Assembly: GCF_018991925.1 (NCBI RefSeq)
Contig: NW_024724368.1
Span: 5,978,545-6,042,544 of the forward strand
Reading direction: 5' to 3'
From: Homarus americanus
Lineage: Eukaryota > Arthropoda > Malacostraca > Decapoda > Nephropidae
DNA length: 64,000 nt
Below, piece after piece: positions 1 to 11,264 of the stretch. The notes under the pieces were generated by a model that saw only the letters and a program-made list of their open reading frames with translations, searched no databases and was not told the origin of the DNA. The translations under genes and the position numbers were made by a program. Each line of letters opens with the position of its first letter. Within the stretch, counting starts at the first letter, position 1.

Positions 1-82
1 CACCCGGAAATAAAGACCCCGGGACTATCTAACATCAGATAAGAGAAGACAATGTTTTTCCGCGTCTGTTATTTCACCGTCA

Positions 83-238
83 AGGGAGAGAGGTTAGAGT
101 TAGTGAGGTGAGTGGGAGTGAGAGGGGAGTGAGAGGGTGGGGGTGGTAGGGAGGAGAGGGTGGGTGAGAAAAGGGAGAGGATGAGAGGGAGGGAGAAGAG
201 AATGGAAGGAGTAGTAAGGGAGATAAAGAACGAGCAGG
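83..238. repeat. purine-rich low-complexity tract
   Basis: The plus strand is almost entirely A and G, made of variants of GGGAGAGAGG and GTGAGAGG. No gene is visible here. The 83-residue minus-strand frame over it is a Ser/Pro/Leu low-complexity translation. Confidence 0.8.
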
Positions 239-272
239 AAGGTAAGAAATGGTCAAATTGGGCCCCTAACCT

Positions 273-374
273 AATGGGCCCCGGTCGTAATGTGTCCACT
301 CCGTATATTTCCCCAAACAATCTTAATGGTTAGGTTAGGTTAAGATGGGGGCCCTCGTAGTACCGGGGTCCATT
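273..374. repeat. short inverted repeat around a TTAGG core
   Basis: The left arm AATGGGCCCCGGT and the right arm ACCGGGGTCCATT are inverted copies (13 bp, one mismatch). Between them lies GGTTAGGTTAGGTTAAG. CCTAACCTAA also lies just outside the left arm. The arms are short, so this is the weakest of the inverted repeats with telomere-like cores in the window. Confidence 0.45.
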
Positions 375-400
375 TGGGATGCAATTAAGAGGATCTGTGT

Positions 401-691
401 ATGGATGAGGCAGCGTGGGTGAATGGTAGAGTGGGTGAATGGCAGCGTGGGTGGATGGCAGCGTGGATGGATGGCAGCATGGATGAATGGCAGCATGGGT
501 GAATGGTAGAGTGGGTGAATTGTAGAGTGGATGGATGGCAGCGTGGATGAATGGCAGCGTGGATGAATGGCAGCATGGGTGAATGGTAGAGTGGGTGAAT
601 TGTAGAGTGGATGGATGGCAGCGTGGATGGATGGCAGCGTGGGTAGGGCAGCATGGGTGAATGGCAGCGTGGATGAATGGCAGCGTGGGCG
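401..691. repeat. 16-bp minisatellite with 80-bp higher-order period
   Basis: About 18 units of GGATGAATGGCAGCGT and variants. A stretch of five units starting at 491 repeats at 571, so there is an 80-bp higher-order period. The minus-strand frame over it encodes only repetitive His/Pro/Cys peptide. Confidence 0.9.
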
Positions 692-724
692 AGTAAATAA
701 TTGGTTTTAAAGAGTGCGCGGGCG

Positions 725-789
725 TGTATGTATGCATGTATGTATGTATGTATGTATGTATGTATGTATGTATGTATGTATGTATGTAT
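725..789. repeat. (TATG)n microsatellite
   Basis: About 16 units of the tetranucleotide with one CATG interruption. It abuts one end of the dispersed repeat that follows. Confidence 0.95.
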
Positions 790-905
790 TTCAGAATGAC
801 CACTGCCACTCCTGTTGTCTCGGTAGTGTTGTCAAAATCCTTCGTCCTTTGCGTCATATTTTTTCAACACAGTTTTGTATGGATAGTTTTTTCAGTGACC
901 ACATC
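786..905 (-). repeat. dispersed repeat family D, copy 1
   Basis: Read on the minus strand, this is homologous to 40955-41097 (+) and 47471-47592 (-). The shared stretch contains a run of six or more A, CTATC/GTATC, GTTTTG and then an ATG (855-857) opening a frame that reads MTQRTKDFDNTTETTG. After about 25 codons it runs into the TATG array, so this copy is truncated by the microsatellite. The function is unknown. It may be the edge of a longer transposon not otherwise present here. Confidence 0.7.
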
Positions 906-984
906 GACCAAATAGGTGCCCCCCCACCCCTGTCTCTATGGCGATAAAGGTCACCAATATCCAAATTAGGGGGAGGGGGCAGGG

Positions 985-1166
985 CCAACTCCCCACCTAA
1001 AACTCCCCCCCCACCTACAACTCCCACCCACTCCCCACCTAAAACTCCCCCACCTAAACTCCCAACCTAAAACTCCCCCACTAAAACTCCCCCCACCTAA
1101 AAGCTCCCCCCCACCCCTAAAACACCCCCCACAAAACTCCCCCCCCACCTAAAACTCCCCACCTAA
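985..1166. repeat. C-rich minisatellite, 15-17 bp unit
   Basis: Imperfect tandem copies of CTCCCCACCTAAAA with variable C runs. The minus-strand frame encodes Gly/Trp/Phe repeat peptide only. Confidence 0.9.
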
Positions 1167-1290
1167 TTTTGGCTAAAGACGGACTTAGGCTCTGAGCTGT
1201 CCCTGTAATATTGGGATCCGGTAAGTACCACTGGTAATCTTAAATACAAGATTAAAGATATCTACAGAAATATGATATGCAAAAACATGA

Positions 1291-1298
<8 letters not shown>

Positions 1299-1351
<53 letters not shown>
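1299..1351. repeat. (GA)n microsatellite
   Basis: An uninterrupted GA run of about 26 units preceded by a poly-A stretch. Confidence 0.95.
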
Positions 1352-1352
<1 letters not shown>

Positions 1353-1384
1353 GATAACATCTCTCCGGCCGTCATTAGCGGGAC

Positions 1385-1446
1385 AAGTGTGTGTATCACC
1401 ACTCAGGTTTTGGTCCACCATTAAGGCGCCTACCTGAGCCACTGTG
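1385..1446 (-). other. possible tRNA-derived SINE fragment (A box only)
   Basis: The minus strand contains TGGCTCAGGTAGG, an excellent match to the RNA polymerase III A box (TRGCNNAGYNGG). No good B box follows at tRNA spacing, so this is not a tRNA gene. It may be the head of a decayed SINE or a chance match. Confidence 0.25.
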
Positions 1447-2090
<644 letters not shown>

Positions 2091-2218
2091 ATTTTAAAGA
2101 TACAATTAATATGAGGTAAGTGAAGGATCTTGTGTTAGGTGCAGTGTAATGTGTTGTGGAAACCCTGGATATGTTAAATGAGAGATACAGCTGGAGACTA
2201 TCAGACATTGACAAATTT

Positions 2219-2221
<3 letters not shown>

Positions 2222-2259
<38 letters not shown>
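2222..2259. repeat. (CT)n microsatellite
   Basis: About 19 uninterrupted CT units. Confidence 0.95.
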
Positions 2260-2261
<2 letters not shown>

Positions 2262-2367
2262 ATCCATCAAGTGAGGACTCTGACTACTATGTTAATACAC
2301 AACCAGTTTTAGGAAGGTATTTTGTATGTATATTGATGGTAGAGATTCGGGGAGATTTGGACTTTCA

Positions 2368-2684
2368 TTTTAGCTGCCATCTTTCGCGTTTTAGCTGCCA
2401 TCTTTCGCGTTTTAGCTGCAATCTTTCGTGTTTTAGCTGCCATCTTTCGTGTTTTAGCTGCCATCTTTCGTGTTGTAGCTGCCATCTTCCGTATTTTAGC
2501 TGCCATCTTTAGCGTTTTAGCTGCCATCTTTCGTGTTTTAGCTGCCATCTTTCGTGTTTTAGCTGCCATCTTTCGTGTTTTAGCTGCCATCTTCCGTATT
2601 ATAGCTGCCATCTTCCGTATTTTAGTTGCCATCTTCTGTATTTTAGCTGCCATCTTCCGTATTTTAGCTGCCATCTCCCGTGTC
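2368..2684. repeat. 21-bp minisatellite with repeated GCCATCTT
   Basis: Fifteen units of TTTAGCTGCCATCTTTCGTG and variants, one of them with GCAATC in place of GCCATC. Because 21 is divisible by three, the minus strand stays open for 125 codons encoding a repeated KMAAKTR heptad. That is a consequence of the unit length and not evidence of a gene. Each unit carries GCCATCTT, which matches the YY1/PHO zinc-finger core. Confidence 0.9.
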
Positions 2685-2881
2685 AAAGCTATACGTGGCT
2701 CATGTTCTTAGCCTTTGTACAAGTTTGTGGATAGTGTTGTATGTCCTTATCGTGTGTAAGTTTAAATACCAAGGGGAAGGAATTAGCCACTCAGAGACCA
2801 GGAGACTAGACTTCAAGTATTGTTTAGTCGTTGGTGAAAATGTTGCAGTAAGTTTAATGTTGGTTAGTAGCTATGGCACAC

Positions 2882-2940
2882 GAGGCACTTCACTTCACCT
2901 CACTTCACTTCACCTCACCTCACTTCACTTCACTTCGCCT
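2882..2940. repeat. (CACTT)n microsatellite
   Basis: Tandem CACTT/CACCT pentamers with small variations. Confidence 0.85.
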
Positions 2941-3262
2941 AGCCCCGTTCATATATACAGGGTCATTAGTTTTTGCGTGTGGGTGTTGCGTGTTGCAGTA
3001 TAGCGGCCACAAGACTCGACTCCTTCACTCACTCTCTTCACACTTGGCCGAGCAACGAAACTGGATATTGCACACAGCTCTTCGTCTTAAAACTTGCCCG
3101 ACTGATATTATCTAAATTCTGCCTTCCCTTACAAGACAGCTCTGGTTCACGCATAATTATATTGCCCGTAACTCTTTTAATCTCGGTCGTTCCTTGTGAT
3201 TGAGACCGATTTTTTTTTCTTTTAAAGTTTTGTTGTGGTTTCGTCAAGAAGTTGGTTGTAGG
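2941..3262. other. spacer, nothing recognised
   Basis: Mixed sequence with only short frames and no similarity to a family that I know. Confidence 0.5.
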
Positions 3263-3269
3263 TGACGCT

Positions 3270-3432
3270 TAGCTGTTAGTGTGGTGGTGGTGGTGATGGT
3301 TTTGTTGGTGGTGGTGGTGGTTGAGGAGGGGATGTAGTGGTAGTGTTGGTTGTTGGTAATCACAATGTCCGGCGCGGTGTTGTGGTCCCTGCCCTGCCCT
3401 GCGTTGCCCTGCCTTGCCCTGCCCTGCGCCCA
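3270..3432. repeat. GGT-rich tract followed by CCCTG pentamers
   Basis: GTGGTGGTGG-type sequence to about 3340, then imperfect TGCCC/CCCTG pentamers at 3390-3430. Confidence 0.7.
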
Positions 3433-3888
3433 CACTTGATGGGTTGATCAACAACTCCGCCCGGACTCTTGGATTATCTGACTGCAGTATAGAATTCACT
3501 CTAGAGACCATCTGCTGGGGCAATGCACTACTCTAATTTCATATATGGACCTGGCTGTGGTCCTCCTGCCCATTAATGAATAAGACGGAGTCGTTGTGTG
3601 TCTTGTGGTCTGTGAGGTCTTGTCCAGGATGATGGTGGTGATATGAAGCTCGGGAGAGGTTGTAGGTCAGATGAACTCTTTAAAATAAACATGATTTAAC
3701 CACTTAAGACTGGGGCTCATTAGGAATTTCATGTATATTGGTCAATGGTCATCTTCATCATCCCCCTCACACACACACATCGAGGATAAGCTGCCCTCAC
3801 ATATGTATTTCATCCACCAGTCAGGTCAGGTCAGGTCAACAAACTCGGTAAATTCCACTGGTTGGTTTTACTGTTTTTGTTACCAGTT
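3433..3888. other. spacer, nothing recognised
   Basis: Contains only a short CACACA run near 3770 and AGGTC repeats near 3820. No gene is visible. Confidence 0.5.
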
Positions 3889-4211
3889 CGTTTCCTTCAT
3901 TTGTGGTTCTTTACTGTTTACTGTTTTTTATTTGTCTTTGTTATGTGAATTTCTTTCTTCCTTTTCTTTTCCTTCTTATATTTTATTTATCATATGTTCT
4001 TTTTTCCTCTTCAATTCTTCCTTCCTTCTTTCTCCATCTTCTCTCATTCGTACCTTTATTACAACTCGTTCTTCTTTCTACTCGTATTTTGTCCTTCTCT
4101 TTCATATCTTTCAATTTTCTGGCATTCCTTCTTTCATTCACCGTCTCCTCCCTCCTTCCAATCTTCCCTCTCTCATTTTTTTATCGCTTGTATTCCTCAA
4201 TGTCACGCAAA

Positions 4212-4306
<95 letters not shown>
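3889..4306. repeat. polypyrimidine tract ending in long (CT)n
   Basis: T/C-rich low-complexity sequence grades into a CT array (4214-4305) with one CCT interruption. Frames of 100-219 residues on this strand are Ser/Leu/Phe low-complexity translations. Confidence 0.85.
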
Positions 4307-4308
<2 letters not shown>

Positions 4309-4664
4309 CAGTAAATCCCATTATCCTGCGGGTCGACGGCGTCACCACCATCTAAACCAACACCTGTACGCTCGGCAGATGAAAATTTAATTAGCAACTC
4401 ATCATATCCAATTAAGACGTCGCTAATGCCACGCCAGCATCCAACCGTGAAGCATGTTGTCTGCAGCTGACCTTTGACCCTGACCTCTTCCTCCTCCTCT
4501 TCCTCTCCCTCACCCTCCCTCACCATTTCATGACCTCTTGGCCTCTGGGTTCCGTCTGGTCATCGTCAGGGCTCTGTGTGTGCTCCTGTGTGTGTGTGTG
4601 TTATGGTGTATTCGAAGCATTGTGTGAACGTGAAAGAAGGACATTTTTGGGGATAACTGATGAT

Positions 4665-4980
4665 GGTGTTACTGGTTGTGGTGATGGTGAGAGTGAGAGT
4701 GGTGATGGTGAGTGGTGGTGGTGAGAGTGGTGATGGTTGTGATGGTATGTATGTTAGGGGTTGAGGTGATAATAGTGGTGTGATGGTGGTTGTGGTGATA
4801 GTGGTGGTGGTGATGATGTGTGTGATGGTGAGAGTGAGAGTGGTGATGGTGAGTGGTGGTGGTGAGAGTGGTGATGGTTGTGATGGTATGTATGTTAGGG
4901 GTTGAGGTGATAATAGTGGTGTGATGGTGGTTGTGGTGATAGTGGTGGTGGTGATGATGTGTATGGTGTTGATGGTGAAA
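4665..4980. repeat. GGT-rich tract with a 141-bp tandem duplication
   Basis: The segment starting GTGATGGTGAGAGTGAGAGT at 4681 recurs at 4822, nearly unchanged. Internally it is GGT/GAT-rich. The 158-residue minus-strand frame is His/Thr low complexity. Confidence 0.85.
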
Positions 4981-5251
4981 ATGGTAACTTTGTGGTATTA
5001 TAGTGAAAGATGTGATGATCTTGAGAGAGACTTGAGAAATGCATACTTTCTGTCCGTCCGTCCGTAGTGAACCAAACTTCTTAGGTATGGTAGATCTATG
5101 GCAACGAGATCCCAGGTTAAGTCCGACAATTTTTATATTTTTCATTATTATTCAAAATTATAACCCCTTTAACTTTTATTATGGCGCGTCAGGGTAATTC
5201 AACACCTTTTAGTGGCTGCCTTTATAGTTATTAACGCCATAGTGTACAGTC

Positions 5252-5271
5252 ACACACACACACACACACAC
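5252..5271. repeat. (CA)n microsatellite
   Basis: About ten CA units. Confidence 0.9.
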
Positions 5272-5460
5272 ACTACCAGCTTAAAGGAATACATGGTTAA
5301 TCGAGCAGTTTAAGTACAATGCCTTAAGGAAAAACACCTCAGTGCCACTCATGCTGGGGAGGAAGGAGGTGCTGGTGGCTGGGACACGAGCCTGGTGACA
5401 CGACTCTTGTATCTTTCAGTGGTAGTGGTGAAGTTATTGAGCTAGACCACAACACTGTGT

Positions 5461-5700
5461 ACCGAGAGGAATCATGGCTGGACCTGGGGGGTGGGGAGAG
5501 ATGGACCACAGTACCAGATGGGCCAAGACGGGGAGTGGGGAGATGGACCACAGTACCAGTTGGACCAAGCGGGGGACCAGGTGGACTCGGCAAGAAAGGG
5601 AGAGGAAGTGTAGGAGGAGGGAAAAGCAGAGGAGGAGGAGGAGGCAGAGGGGAAGATGGAGGAAGAGGAGGAGGGGAAGATGGAGGAAGAGGACGAACCC
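5461..5700. repeat. 42-bp duplication and GGA-rich tract
   Basis: The phrase AGATGGACCACAGTACCAG occurs twice about 42 bp apart. A purine tract of AGGAGG-type repeats then runs from about 5590 to 5700. Overlapping frames on both strands are low complexity. Confidence 0.75.
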
Positions 5701-6114
5701 AGGCGGCCACTCACCTCAGGGTCTTGATGTGGCCATATTACCTTATCACGTTTTTTCTTTGTCATCGTCGGGCCTCAGTGATACCATCTTCTACCTGGTC
5801 TTGTGTGCATCAGTACCCACCCTCCTCTTCAGCCTCCACCAGGAAACGTGAACTACTCGACTCAAGGGACGACGAGGTCTTTTCCCGTCGTCTTCCTCGT
5901 CGTCGTCATTAGCAGGATATTGCGGCTGTTTACTTGGAGTTATGGTTAAGACCTGATTCTCGAAGATTTGTGAATCATTATATTTCTCTTGATTAATGAT
6001 TGAGGGCGTATCTAATTTGCTCACCAAAACTACAACATAAGTTAGTTGGTAAAAATTCTTCATTATGATACACAGACGCTTTCCTTACCAGGTGCGTTCT
6101 TTTTCTCGCGAGTT
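5701..6114. other. spacer, nothing recognised
   Basis: Includes a short region rich in CGTC/GACGA triplets near 5865-5910. No gene is visible. Confidence 0.5.
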
Positions 6115-6346
6115 AGTTCAGTTCAGGTTAGGTTATGTTAGACTAGGTCGGATTAGGTTAGTTAAGGCTAGATCATGTCAGGTTAGGTTTGGTTGGGCTA
6201 GGTTAGATTAGATTAGGTCAGGTCAGGTCAGATTAGTAGGTCAGGTCAAGTTATTTTAGGAGTGGTTATATTAGGTTGGGTTGGGTAGCGTTAGGGTACT
6301 TAATTATCTGGTGAAATAAGCCGGGGGTACTAATCTTCAGGTGATC
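6115..6346. repeat. degenerate TTAGG tract with family T right end
   Basis: Degenerate TTAGG/TCAGG pentamers (6115-6290) are followed at 6301-6346 by the right arm of inverted-repeat family T: GGTGAAATAAGC, then CTAATCTTCAGGTGATC. I do not see the matching left arm upstream, so the element is truncated or too diverged to recognise. Confidence 0.6.
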
Positions 6347-6486
6347 TTTAACGGATAAGGTCGACCTCGGTGTCATTATAATCCCTCTTGTACCACGTTC
6401 ATCTCAGGCGGTGGCTGTGGGTGAACCATTGTAACAGTCACGGTGTAAGATGACTTTTACAGCAATGAATGGAACGTTACATTGAA

Positions 6487-6492
6487 AGATAA

Positions 6493-6543
<51 letters not shown>
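6487..6543. repeat. (AAT)n microsatellite
   Basis: About 18 AAT units. Confidence 0.95.
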
Positions 6544-6544
<1 letters not shown>

Positions 6545-7925
6545 TTTCCCTTTGCACTGGTGAAGTTGCCAGGTCAGTGGACAGTGTCTCGCCTGGCGTG
6601 GGAAACATTACGTACTGAGAAATACCGGAATGTGGAAGACGTCAGGATTTAGTTTAAATTATTTTGTGGATAATGAGGAGAATATTTTCATAAGAGAAGG
6701 AACGAGCGCTGCTTTGTATCCTAATCTACTTGGGCCAACACCTGATAGCCGACTGGACAAACACTGGGCAGATTCGGAAATAAAATTTGAAATATAATTT
6801 TGAGATGAAATCTGCAGGAAGATGTCTTTGACCCGTGACCCAGAGGACAAGAGAGTACACAACACAGGGTACAGAAGCGGCTCCCGGGCGATGTACCGGA
6901 GGGCTTGGCAGCTTCAAGCCTCGGAAGCTGCAGAAATTTCAGCAATTCGCAGGTCGTGCGGTGCGAGGCGGTGGTCGTGACACACCCTGCTCACGTCTCC
7001 ACCACGTTCCTTACTCGCCTAAATTCCATATTAAAGTTCCTCGAGGATTGTTTCCAGGTGTTTTATCTTCCCGACAATCCACCTCATACAATCTTATTGT
7101 TCACTAATATCGCTTCTCACCGTTATGAATAATTTACCACAATGAGTCGATATATCCTAGCTATAAATTACGAAGTTTATCCTCACGGTATGACACGTAA
7201 TGTCGTCACCACAACTCGAGGTTCTGAGTCTGTGTCCGAGTTTGATGTGTTCCTGTGACTTGCTGTCCCTGGCCAGTGTAGTGGTGGTTCCTTTCACCTG
7301 CCTGGTGTCTCTACTCTCATAAACCGACAATTATTTGTAGGAAACAATAGTCAGTTTACACTTGGTTGATCGTTAGGTGAACGTTACTCTCGGAAGAATG
7401 CACCAGTTGCTTACTCTTACTCACCATCATAACGAGGCACACACCAGTAAATCCTAAGTCACTACGAACTACTTAATCATATCTTGTCTTCCTGTAGGCG
7501 GTGTAAGGAAAGGCCAGATGATTAATACCAAAACAAAACAACATTGCAGCCCAGAACACCAAGCCGTATATATTACCCCTGACTTATAACGAGGTGTACG
7601 AGACCCAGTTCAAACTACGTAAAAAAAAAGTTCAAATTAAACTACACTCGTCTTCACTAAGTCACCTATGTACACAAGTCATCACCACCAAGTAACAGTA
7701 TTTAAGAACGAAGCCAAGATGCGTTAGTGGAGATCAAGAGCTTTTCTGTGTACTGTATGTCGTAAGCAACCTGACCCAGGAACTATAGTTGACCCAACCT
7801 GACCTCTTAATATGGAGGTGCAAGATGGTCCCCCTCCCCTCCCCTCCTCCCTCCCCTCCCCCTACCAGTAACGAAGAACCATACCTTTAATTTATGCAAG
7901 TGTATTAAGATTAACCATCTTAAGG
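6544..7925. other. unique-looking spacer, nothing recognised
   Basis: About 1.4 kb of mixed sequence with only short frames (up to 90 residues). A CCCTCC-rich tract lies at about 7830-7862. No domain or RNA gene is recognised. Confidence 0.5.
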
Positions 7926-7975
7926 CTAACCTAACCTAACCTAACCTAACCTAACCTAACCTAACCTAACCTAAC
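7926..7975. repeat. perfect interstitial (CTAAC)10 telomere-type repeat
   Basis: Ten perfect CTAAC units, equivalent to the arthropod telomere repeat TTAGG on the minus strand. It is the longest perfect telomere-like block here. Unlike most of the others, I cannot find inverted arms around it. Confidence 0.95.
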
Positions 7976-8054
7976 TGAATAATGTGTCAGGTAATACATA
8001 CTTCTATACATACGTAGCTGAATATTGTTTTCTTTCGCTCTACGACTGCGCGTC

Positions 8055-8203
8055 CTTAGATAGACGGATTGATAGATAAATAAATAGAAATTGATATTAA
8101 TAGATAGATAGGTAGACAGACAGATAGTGATAGATATAGCTAAATAGATATAGATTGTGAGTTATAGAGATGGCTGTAGATAGATAGATGGGTAGATAGA
8201 TAA
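8055..8203. repeat. degenerate GATA-type microsatellite
   Basis: TAGATAGATAGA interrupted by TAAATAAATAG and TGATAG variants. Confidence 0.8.
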
Positions 8204-8239
8204 AGTGTCCAGTGCATGGTGAGGTTATATCAGTGTTGG

Positions 8240-8652
8240 AAGGCTCTTAACATGTGGCAAGGCTCTTAACATGTGTCGAGGCTCTTAACATGTGGCAAGG
8301 CTCTTAACATGTGTCGAGGCTCTTAACATGTGGCGAGGCTCTTAACATGTGTCGAGGCTCTTAACATGTGGCGAGGCTCTTAACATGTGGCAAGGCTCTT
8401 AACATGTGGCAAGGCTCTTAACATGTGGCAGGAGGCCTTAATAGGTGTGTGCTCTTAACATGTGGCAAGGCTCTTAACATGTGGCAAGGCTCTTAACATG
8501 TGGAGGCAAGGCTCTTAACATGTGTCGAGGCCCATAACATGTGGCAAGGCTCTTAACATGTGGCAAGGCTCTTAACATGTGGCAAGGCTCTTAACATGTG
8601 TCGACTCCTTAACATGTGGCAAGCTCTTAACCACTCTAAGGCTCTTAACATG
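8240..8652. repeat. 20-bp minisatellite, unit AAGGCTCTTAACATGTGGCA
   Basis: About 20 units alternate between AACATGTGGCAAGG and AACATGTGTCGAGG forms, with a few degenerate units near 8430, 8500 and 8600. Almost every unit contains the E-box hexamer CATGTG. Confidence 0.92.
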
Positions 8653-8716
8653 TCCCCCACCAAAAAAAAAAATGGCTGGATGTTTTCATTGTTTCCCGAC
8701 GCTTCCATCTTCATCC

Positions 8717-8940
8717 TGCTTTATCATGGTGGGTGGTTGGTGGTAGTTGGTAGTGGTGGTTTGCTGGTAGTGGGGATGGTTGTTGTTGGTAATGATTGAG
8801 GTGGTTGGTGGTGATGATGATTGGTAGTGATGGTTGGTGGTAATGGTGGTTGTTGTAATGGAGGGTAGTGGTGATGGAGGGTAGTGGTGGTGGAGAGTAG
8901 TGGTGTTGGTGGGTGGCGGGATGAGGTGCCATCATCCAGT
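8717..8940. repeat. GGT/GAT-rich low-complexity tract
   Basis: Irregular TGGTGG, TGGTAGTGG and TGATGG repeats. Both overlapping frames are low complexity. Confidence 0.8.
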
Positions 8941-9030
8941 CACCACTACCACCACCTGTTGAAGGGACAAAGAGGTAAAGTGAAGAGCAGACGTAAGAGA
9001 CTGAACCATGTCCCTCCCTCCCTTCCCTCT

Positions 9031-9285
9031 AGCACCATCCTGAAGAAGTAATGAGCCATAGGACACCATAGACTCATGTATGTCTTATCACCGTGGACTA
9101 AAAATCAAATTGAAGGTAACTATTAATACATAAGACATGCTAGTATGTCTTATCATCCGGTCCTAGCATAATCCTGGTCTAATATCACGCTGAAAGACTA
9201 TTAAACCATAAGACATCCTATCATGTTTTATCATCCTGGCCTACCATCACCCCGGCCCTGCTAGCCATTAAACCACAGTGCGTCA
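9031..9285. repeat. three diverged copies of a unit of about 70 bp
   Basis: The pattern CCATAAGACATCCTA-TATGTCTTATCATCCTGG-CTA recurs near 9055, 9130 and 9210 with many substitutions, suggesting an old tandem triplication. Confidence 0.6.
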
Positions 9286-9428
9286 CATAAGCTATCTGTC
9301 TTCATCCTCGCTGTGGCTAATTGTGGCGTGATGACCAGCATAATCAAGATGATGATGTTTTCCTTTATTGGCGTCGTGTTGGGTGCTCCATTGTTTAGTG
9401 AAGTTATTTTACGTGTTGGTGTGAAGTC

Positions 9429-9465
9429 AGGTACAGTCCCATTCACACTGTACCTTGGGACTGTA
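9429..9465. other. two mutually exclusive hairpins
   Basis: AGGTACAGT (9429-9437) can pair with ACTGTACCT (9447-9455). Alternatively TACAGTCCCA (9432-9441) can pair with TGGGACTGTA (9456-9465). Both stems are perfect and share bases, so only one can form at a time. The flanking frames (68 residues on plus, 103 on minus) are not recognised. Confidence 0.6.
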
Positions 9466-10384
9466 AAATCGCCTTCAGGTGTAATGTTACCCCCTACCAC
9501 GCCTTTCTTGCTCATATGACAGCGTCTCACTCTCGTGTGTCTTGGGAACTGAGTGATGAGGTTGTTTCCCATTTCTTGTTGTACAGTATTTGTATATTAA
9601 TAATAAAAAGAACAATCAGCAACGCAAATAATGCATATTTTGGATTCTGTGATATGATATTTATGATGTCACTTACAAACACGAAGGAGCGGGCGGCGGG
9701 AGTGGGAGAAGTAGGGGGAGAGGTTGTTCCACACTTCAAAGTAGCTGACATAATCCCATCTCACTACCTGTTACCAACACCTCTTCCCTCCCTGACCAGA
9801 TATCCCTCCTTCTAGACACAGGCCTGGCACTAGGGACCTGCCACGCTTTGCCATAAACAGATGAAATGTATCGGGAACTTTCCCCCCCACACACTCATCA
9901 TTCTGTCACTTTATGTAACTTGCTGACAAAAACCAATGACCCTTCAGACTTTTACGCCCTTAATGCATGATTCATAAAGGCAAGCATAAACTTAGCATGC
10001 TTCCCAGATGGGCGCTGTAAACGCTTCTGCGCTTCACCTTGCACAGGATGTAAGGGGGTGCCCAATAAACTAGCCCCCTCGGGGGCAATCTAAAAAAAAT
10101 CTAAATCTACCTCACTCGCATTCTCGCACCACACTCAGCTCACCAACTTCGAGGATGAATCATCAGCAGGAATAACTGGTGTTACAGGGGAAAATTGTCG
10201 TGTTGAGAGAGGCTGGCCATACGATTACAGGCATAGCAAGAGAGCTACAATATTGAAACCAAGAGTGTGACGTTGGTGGTGGAGATGGGAGGAAAGTGGA
10301 AACCTCCTAAACCGACTTTCCTGGTCCTTCATCCACACCCTGTATTCACCCCTGGAGGAAGGCAGCTCCTAAACACAAACAAAC
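9466..10384. other. spacer, nothing recognised
   Basis: Mixed sequence including a GC hairpin, GCCCCCTCGGGGGC, near 10072. The plus-strand frame at 10267-10473 lies mainly antisense to the LINE fragment and is not counted as a gene. Confidence 0.5.
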
Positions 10385-10897
10385 AATCCATTTTAGAATA
10401 TCTCCTCCAATTCCATGAGCCTCCACTTTTCGTATTAGTATCTCGTGGAGGACTCTGTCAAAGGCTTTGCTAAAGTCGAGGTAAACCACATCATAATCGT
10501 GCTCGTCATCCACTGATTCGAAAACAGCTGAAAAGAATGTTGATAGATTAGTCAGACATGAACGCCCGCTTGTGAAGCCATGTTGGGAATCATTGATCAA
10601 CCCGTGCCTCTCCAGGTGATTTCGAATGGAGTTAGAAATGATTGCTTCCAGCAACTTGCCTACAATTCATTTTATTGGACGGTAGTTAGAGGATAGTGAT
10701 CTACCTCCCTTCTTGAAAACCGGTATCACGTTTGCTATCCTCCGGGATTCTGGTACTACACCCGTGTTTAATGACATGTTAAACAAGTTTGCTAAGGGCA
10801 TACATACCAAGCTCTTCCTTACATTCCTATAATACTCTGGCAAATACCTCATCGGGACCTGGTGACTTATTAGGCTTTAGTTTGCCTGGTTTTTCTG
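10385..10897 (-). pseudogene. CR1-like non-LTR retrotransposon reverse transcriptase fragment
   Basis: On the minus strand the conserved RT blocks appear in the expected order. KLKPNKSPGPDE is followed by VFARVL, then a TAG stop, then ECKEEL in the same frame. A frameshift leads to PLANLFNMSL, VPESRRIANVIPVFKKG and NYRPI. A second break near 10655-10666 leads to LLEAIISNSIRNHLERH, SQHGFTSGRSCLTNL and the motif A region VVYLDFSKAFDRV with its catalytic Asp. The frame ends at GIGGDILKWI. The YADD motif B/C part and the endonuclease domain are missing. At least one stop and two frame breaks make it non-functional. The YLDFSKAFD and SQHGF-GRSCLTNL blocks are typical of the CR1/Jockey side of LINEs. 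Confidence 0.9.
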
Positions 10898-11264
10898 GTG
10901 GGATTAGCCCACCCAGGCACAGGTAAATGACCCACATCAGGGCCTGGGGGGCGAAAATATAATAATAAATAATAATTATATTAATAATAATAAAAATAAA
11001 ATAATAAAAATAATAACCATAAATAAATACAAAATCGAAAAAAATAAATCAAAAGTGAGAAATTACGTACATTATATATGTTGTGTTGTCCAAGTAAGAG
11101 AAACAATTGAGACCCTGCAATTGTGTGTAAATGAGACAGAAAGTCAGATCAGCAACCTGGGACTTGGTCACAATTTTCATGATGCCTTATGGCAGCAGGG
11201 TCTACCATTAGACAACACATTATGCTTCCAATATCTTCCCAGGCGGTAGTACCTCCCTGTTTGG
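10898..11264. mobile_element. probable insertion splitting the LINE fragment
   Basis: The sequence preceding the RT block (upstream on the minus strand) stops resembling a LINE at about 10897. LINE-like sequence appears to resume at 11265. The intervening 370 bp holds AT-rich AAT/AAATA repeats (10955-11050) and a GC-rich end with the hairpin GTGGGATTAGCCCAC near 10899. This reads as a nested insertion or a rearrangement. The inserted element itself is not recognised. Confidence 0.4.

Noticed and set aside
2309..2686. Lys/Ala-rich 125-residue protein with KMAAKTR heptads
   Set aside because: It is the minus-strand reading of the 21-bp array and ends in non-repetitive frame without domains.
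7926..7975. A true chromosome end
   Set aside because: The CCTAA block is only 50 bp long, lies internally with unique sequence on both sides, and other blocks occur in both orientations across the window.
10267..10473. 68-residue plus-strand frame
   Set aside because: Much of it lies antisense to the LINE reverse transcriptase fragment, where the minus strand carries the recognisable motifs.
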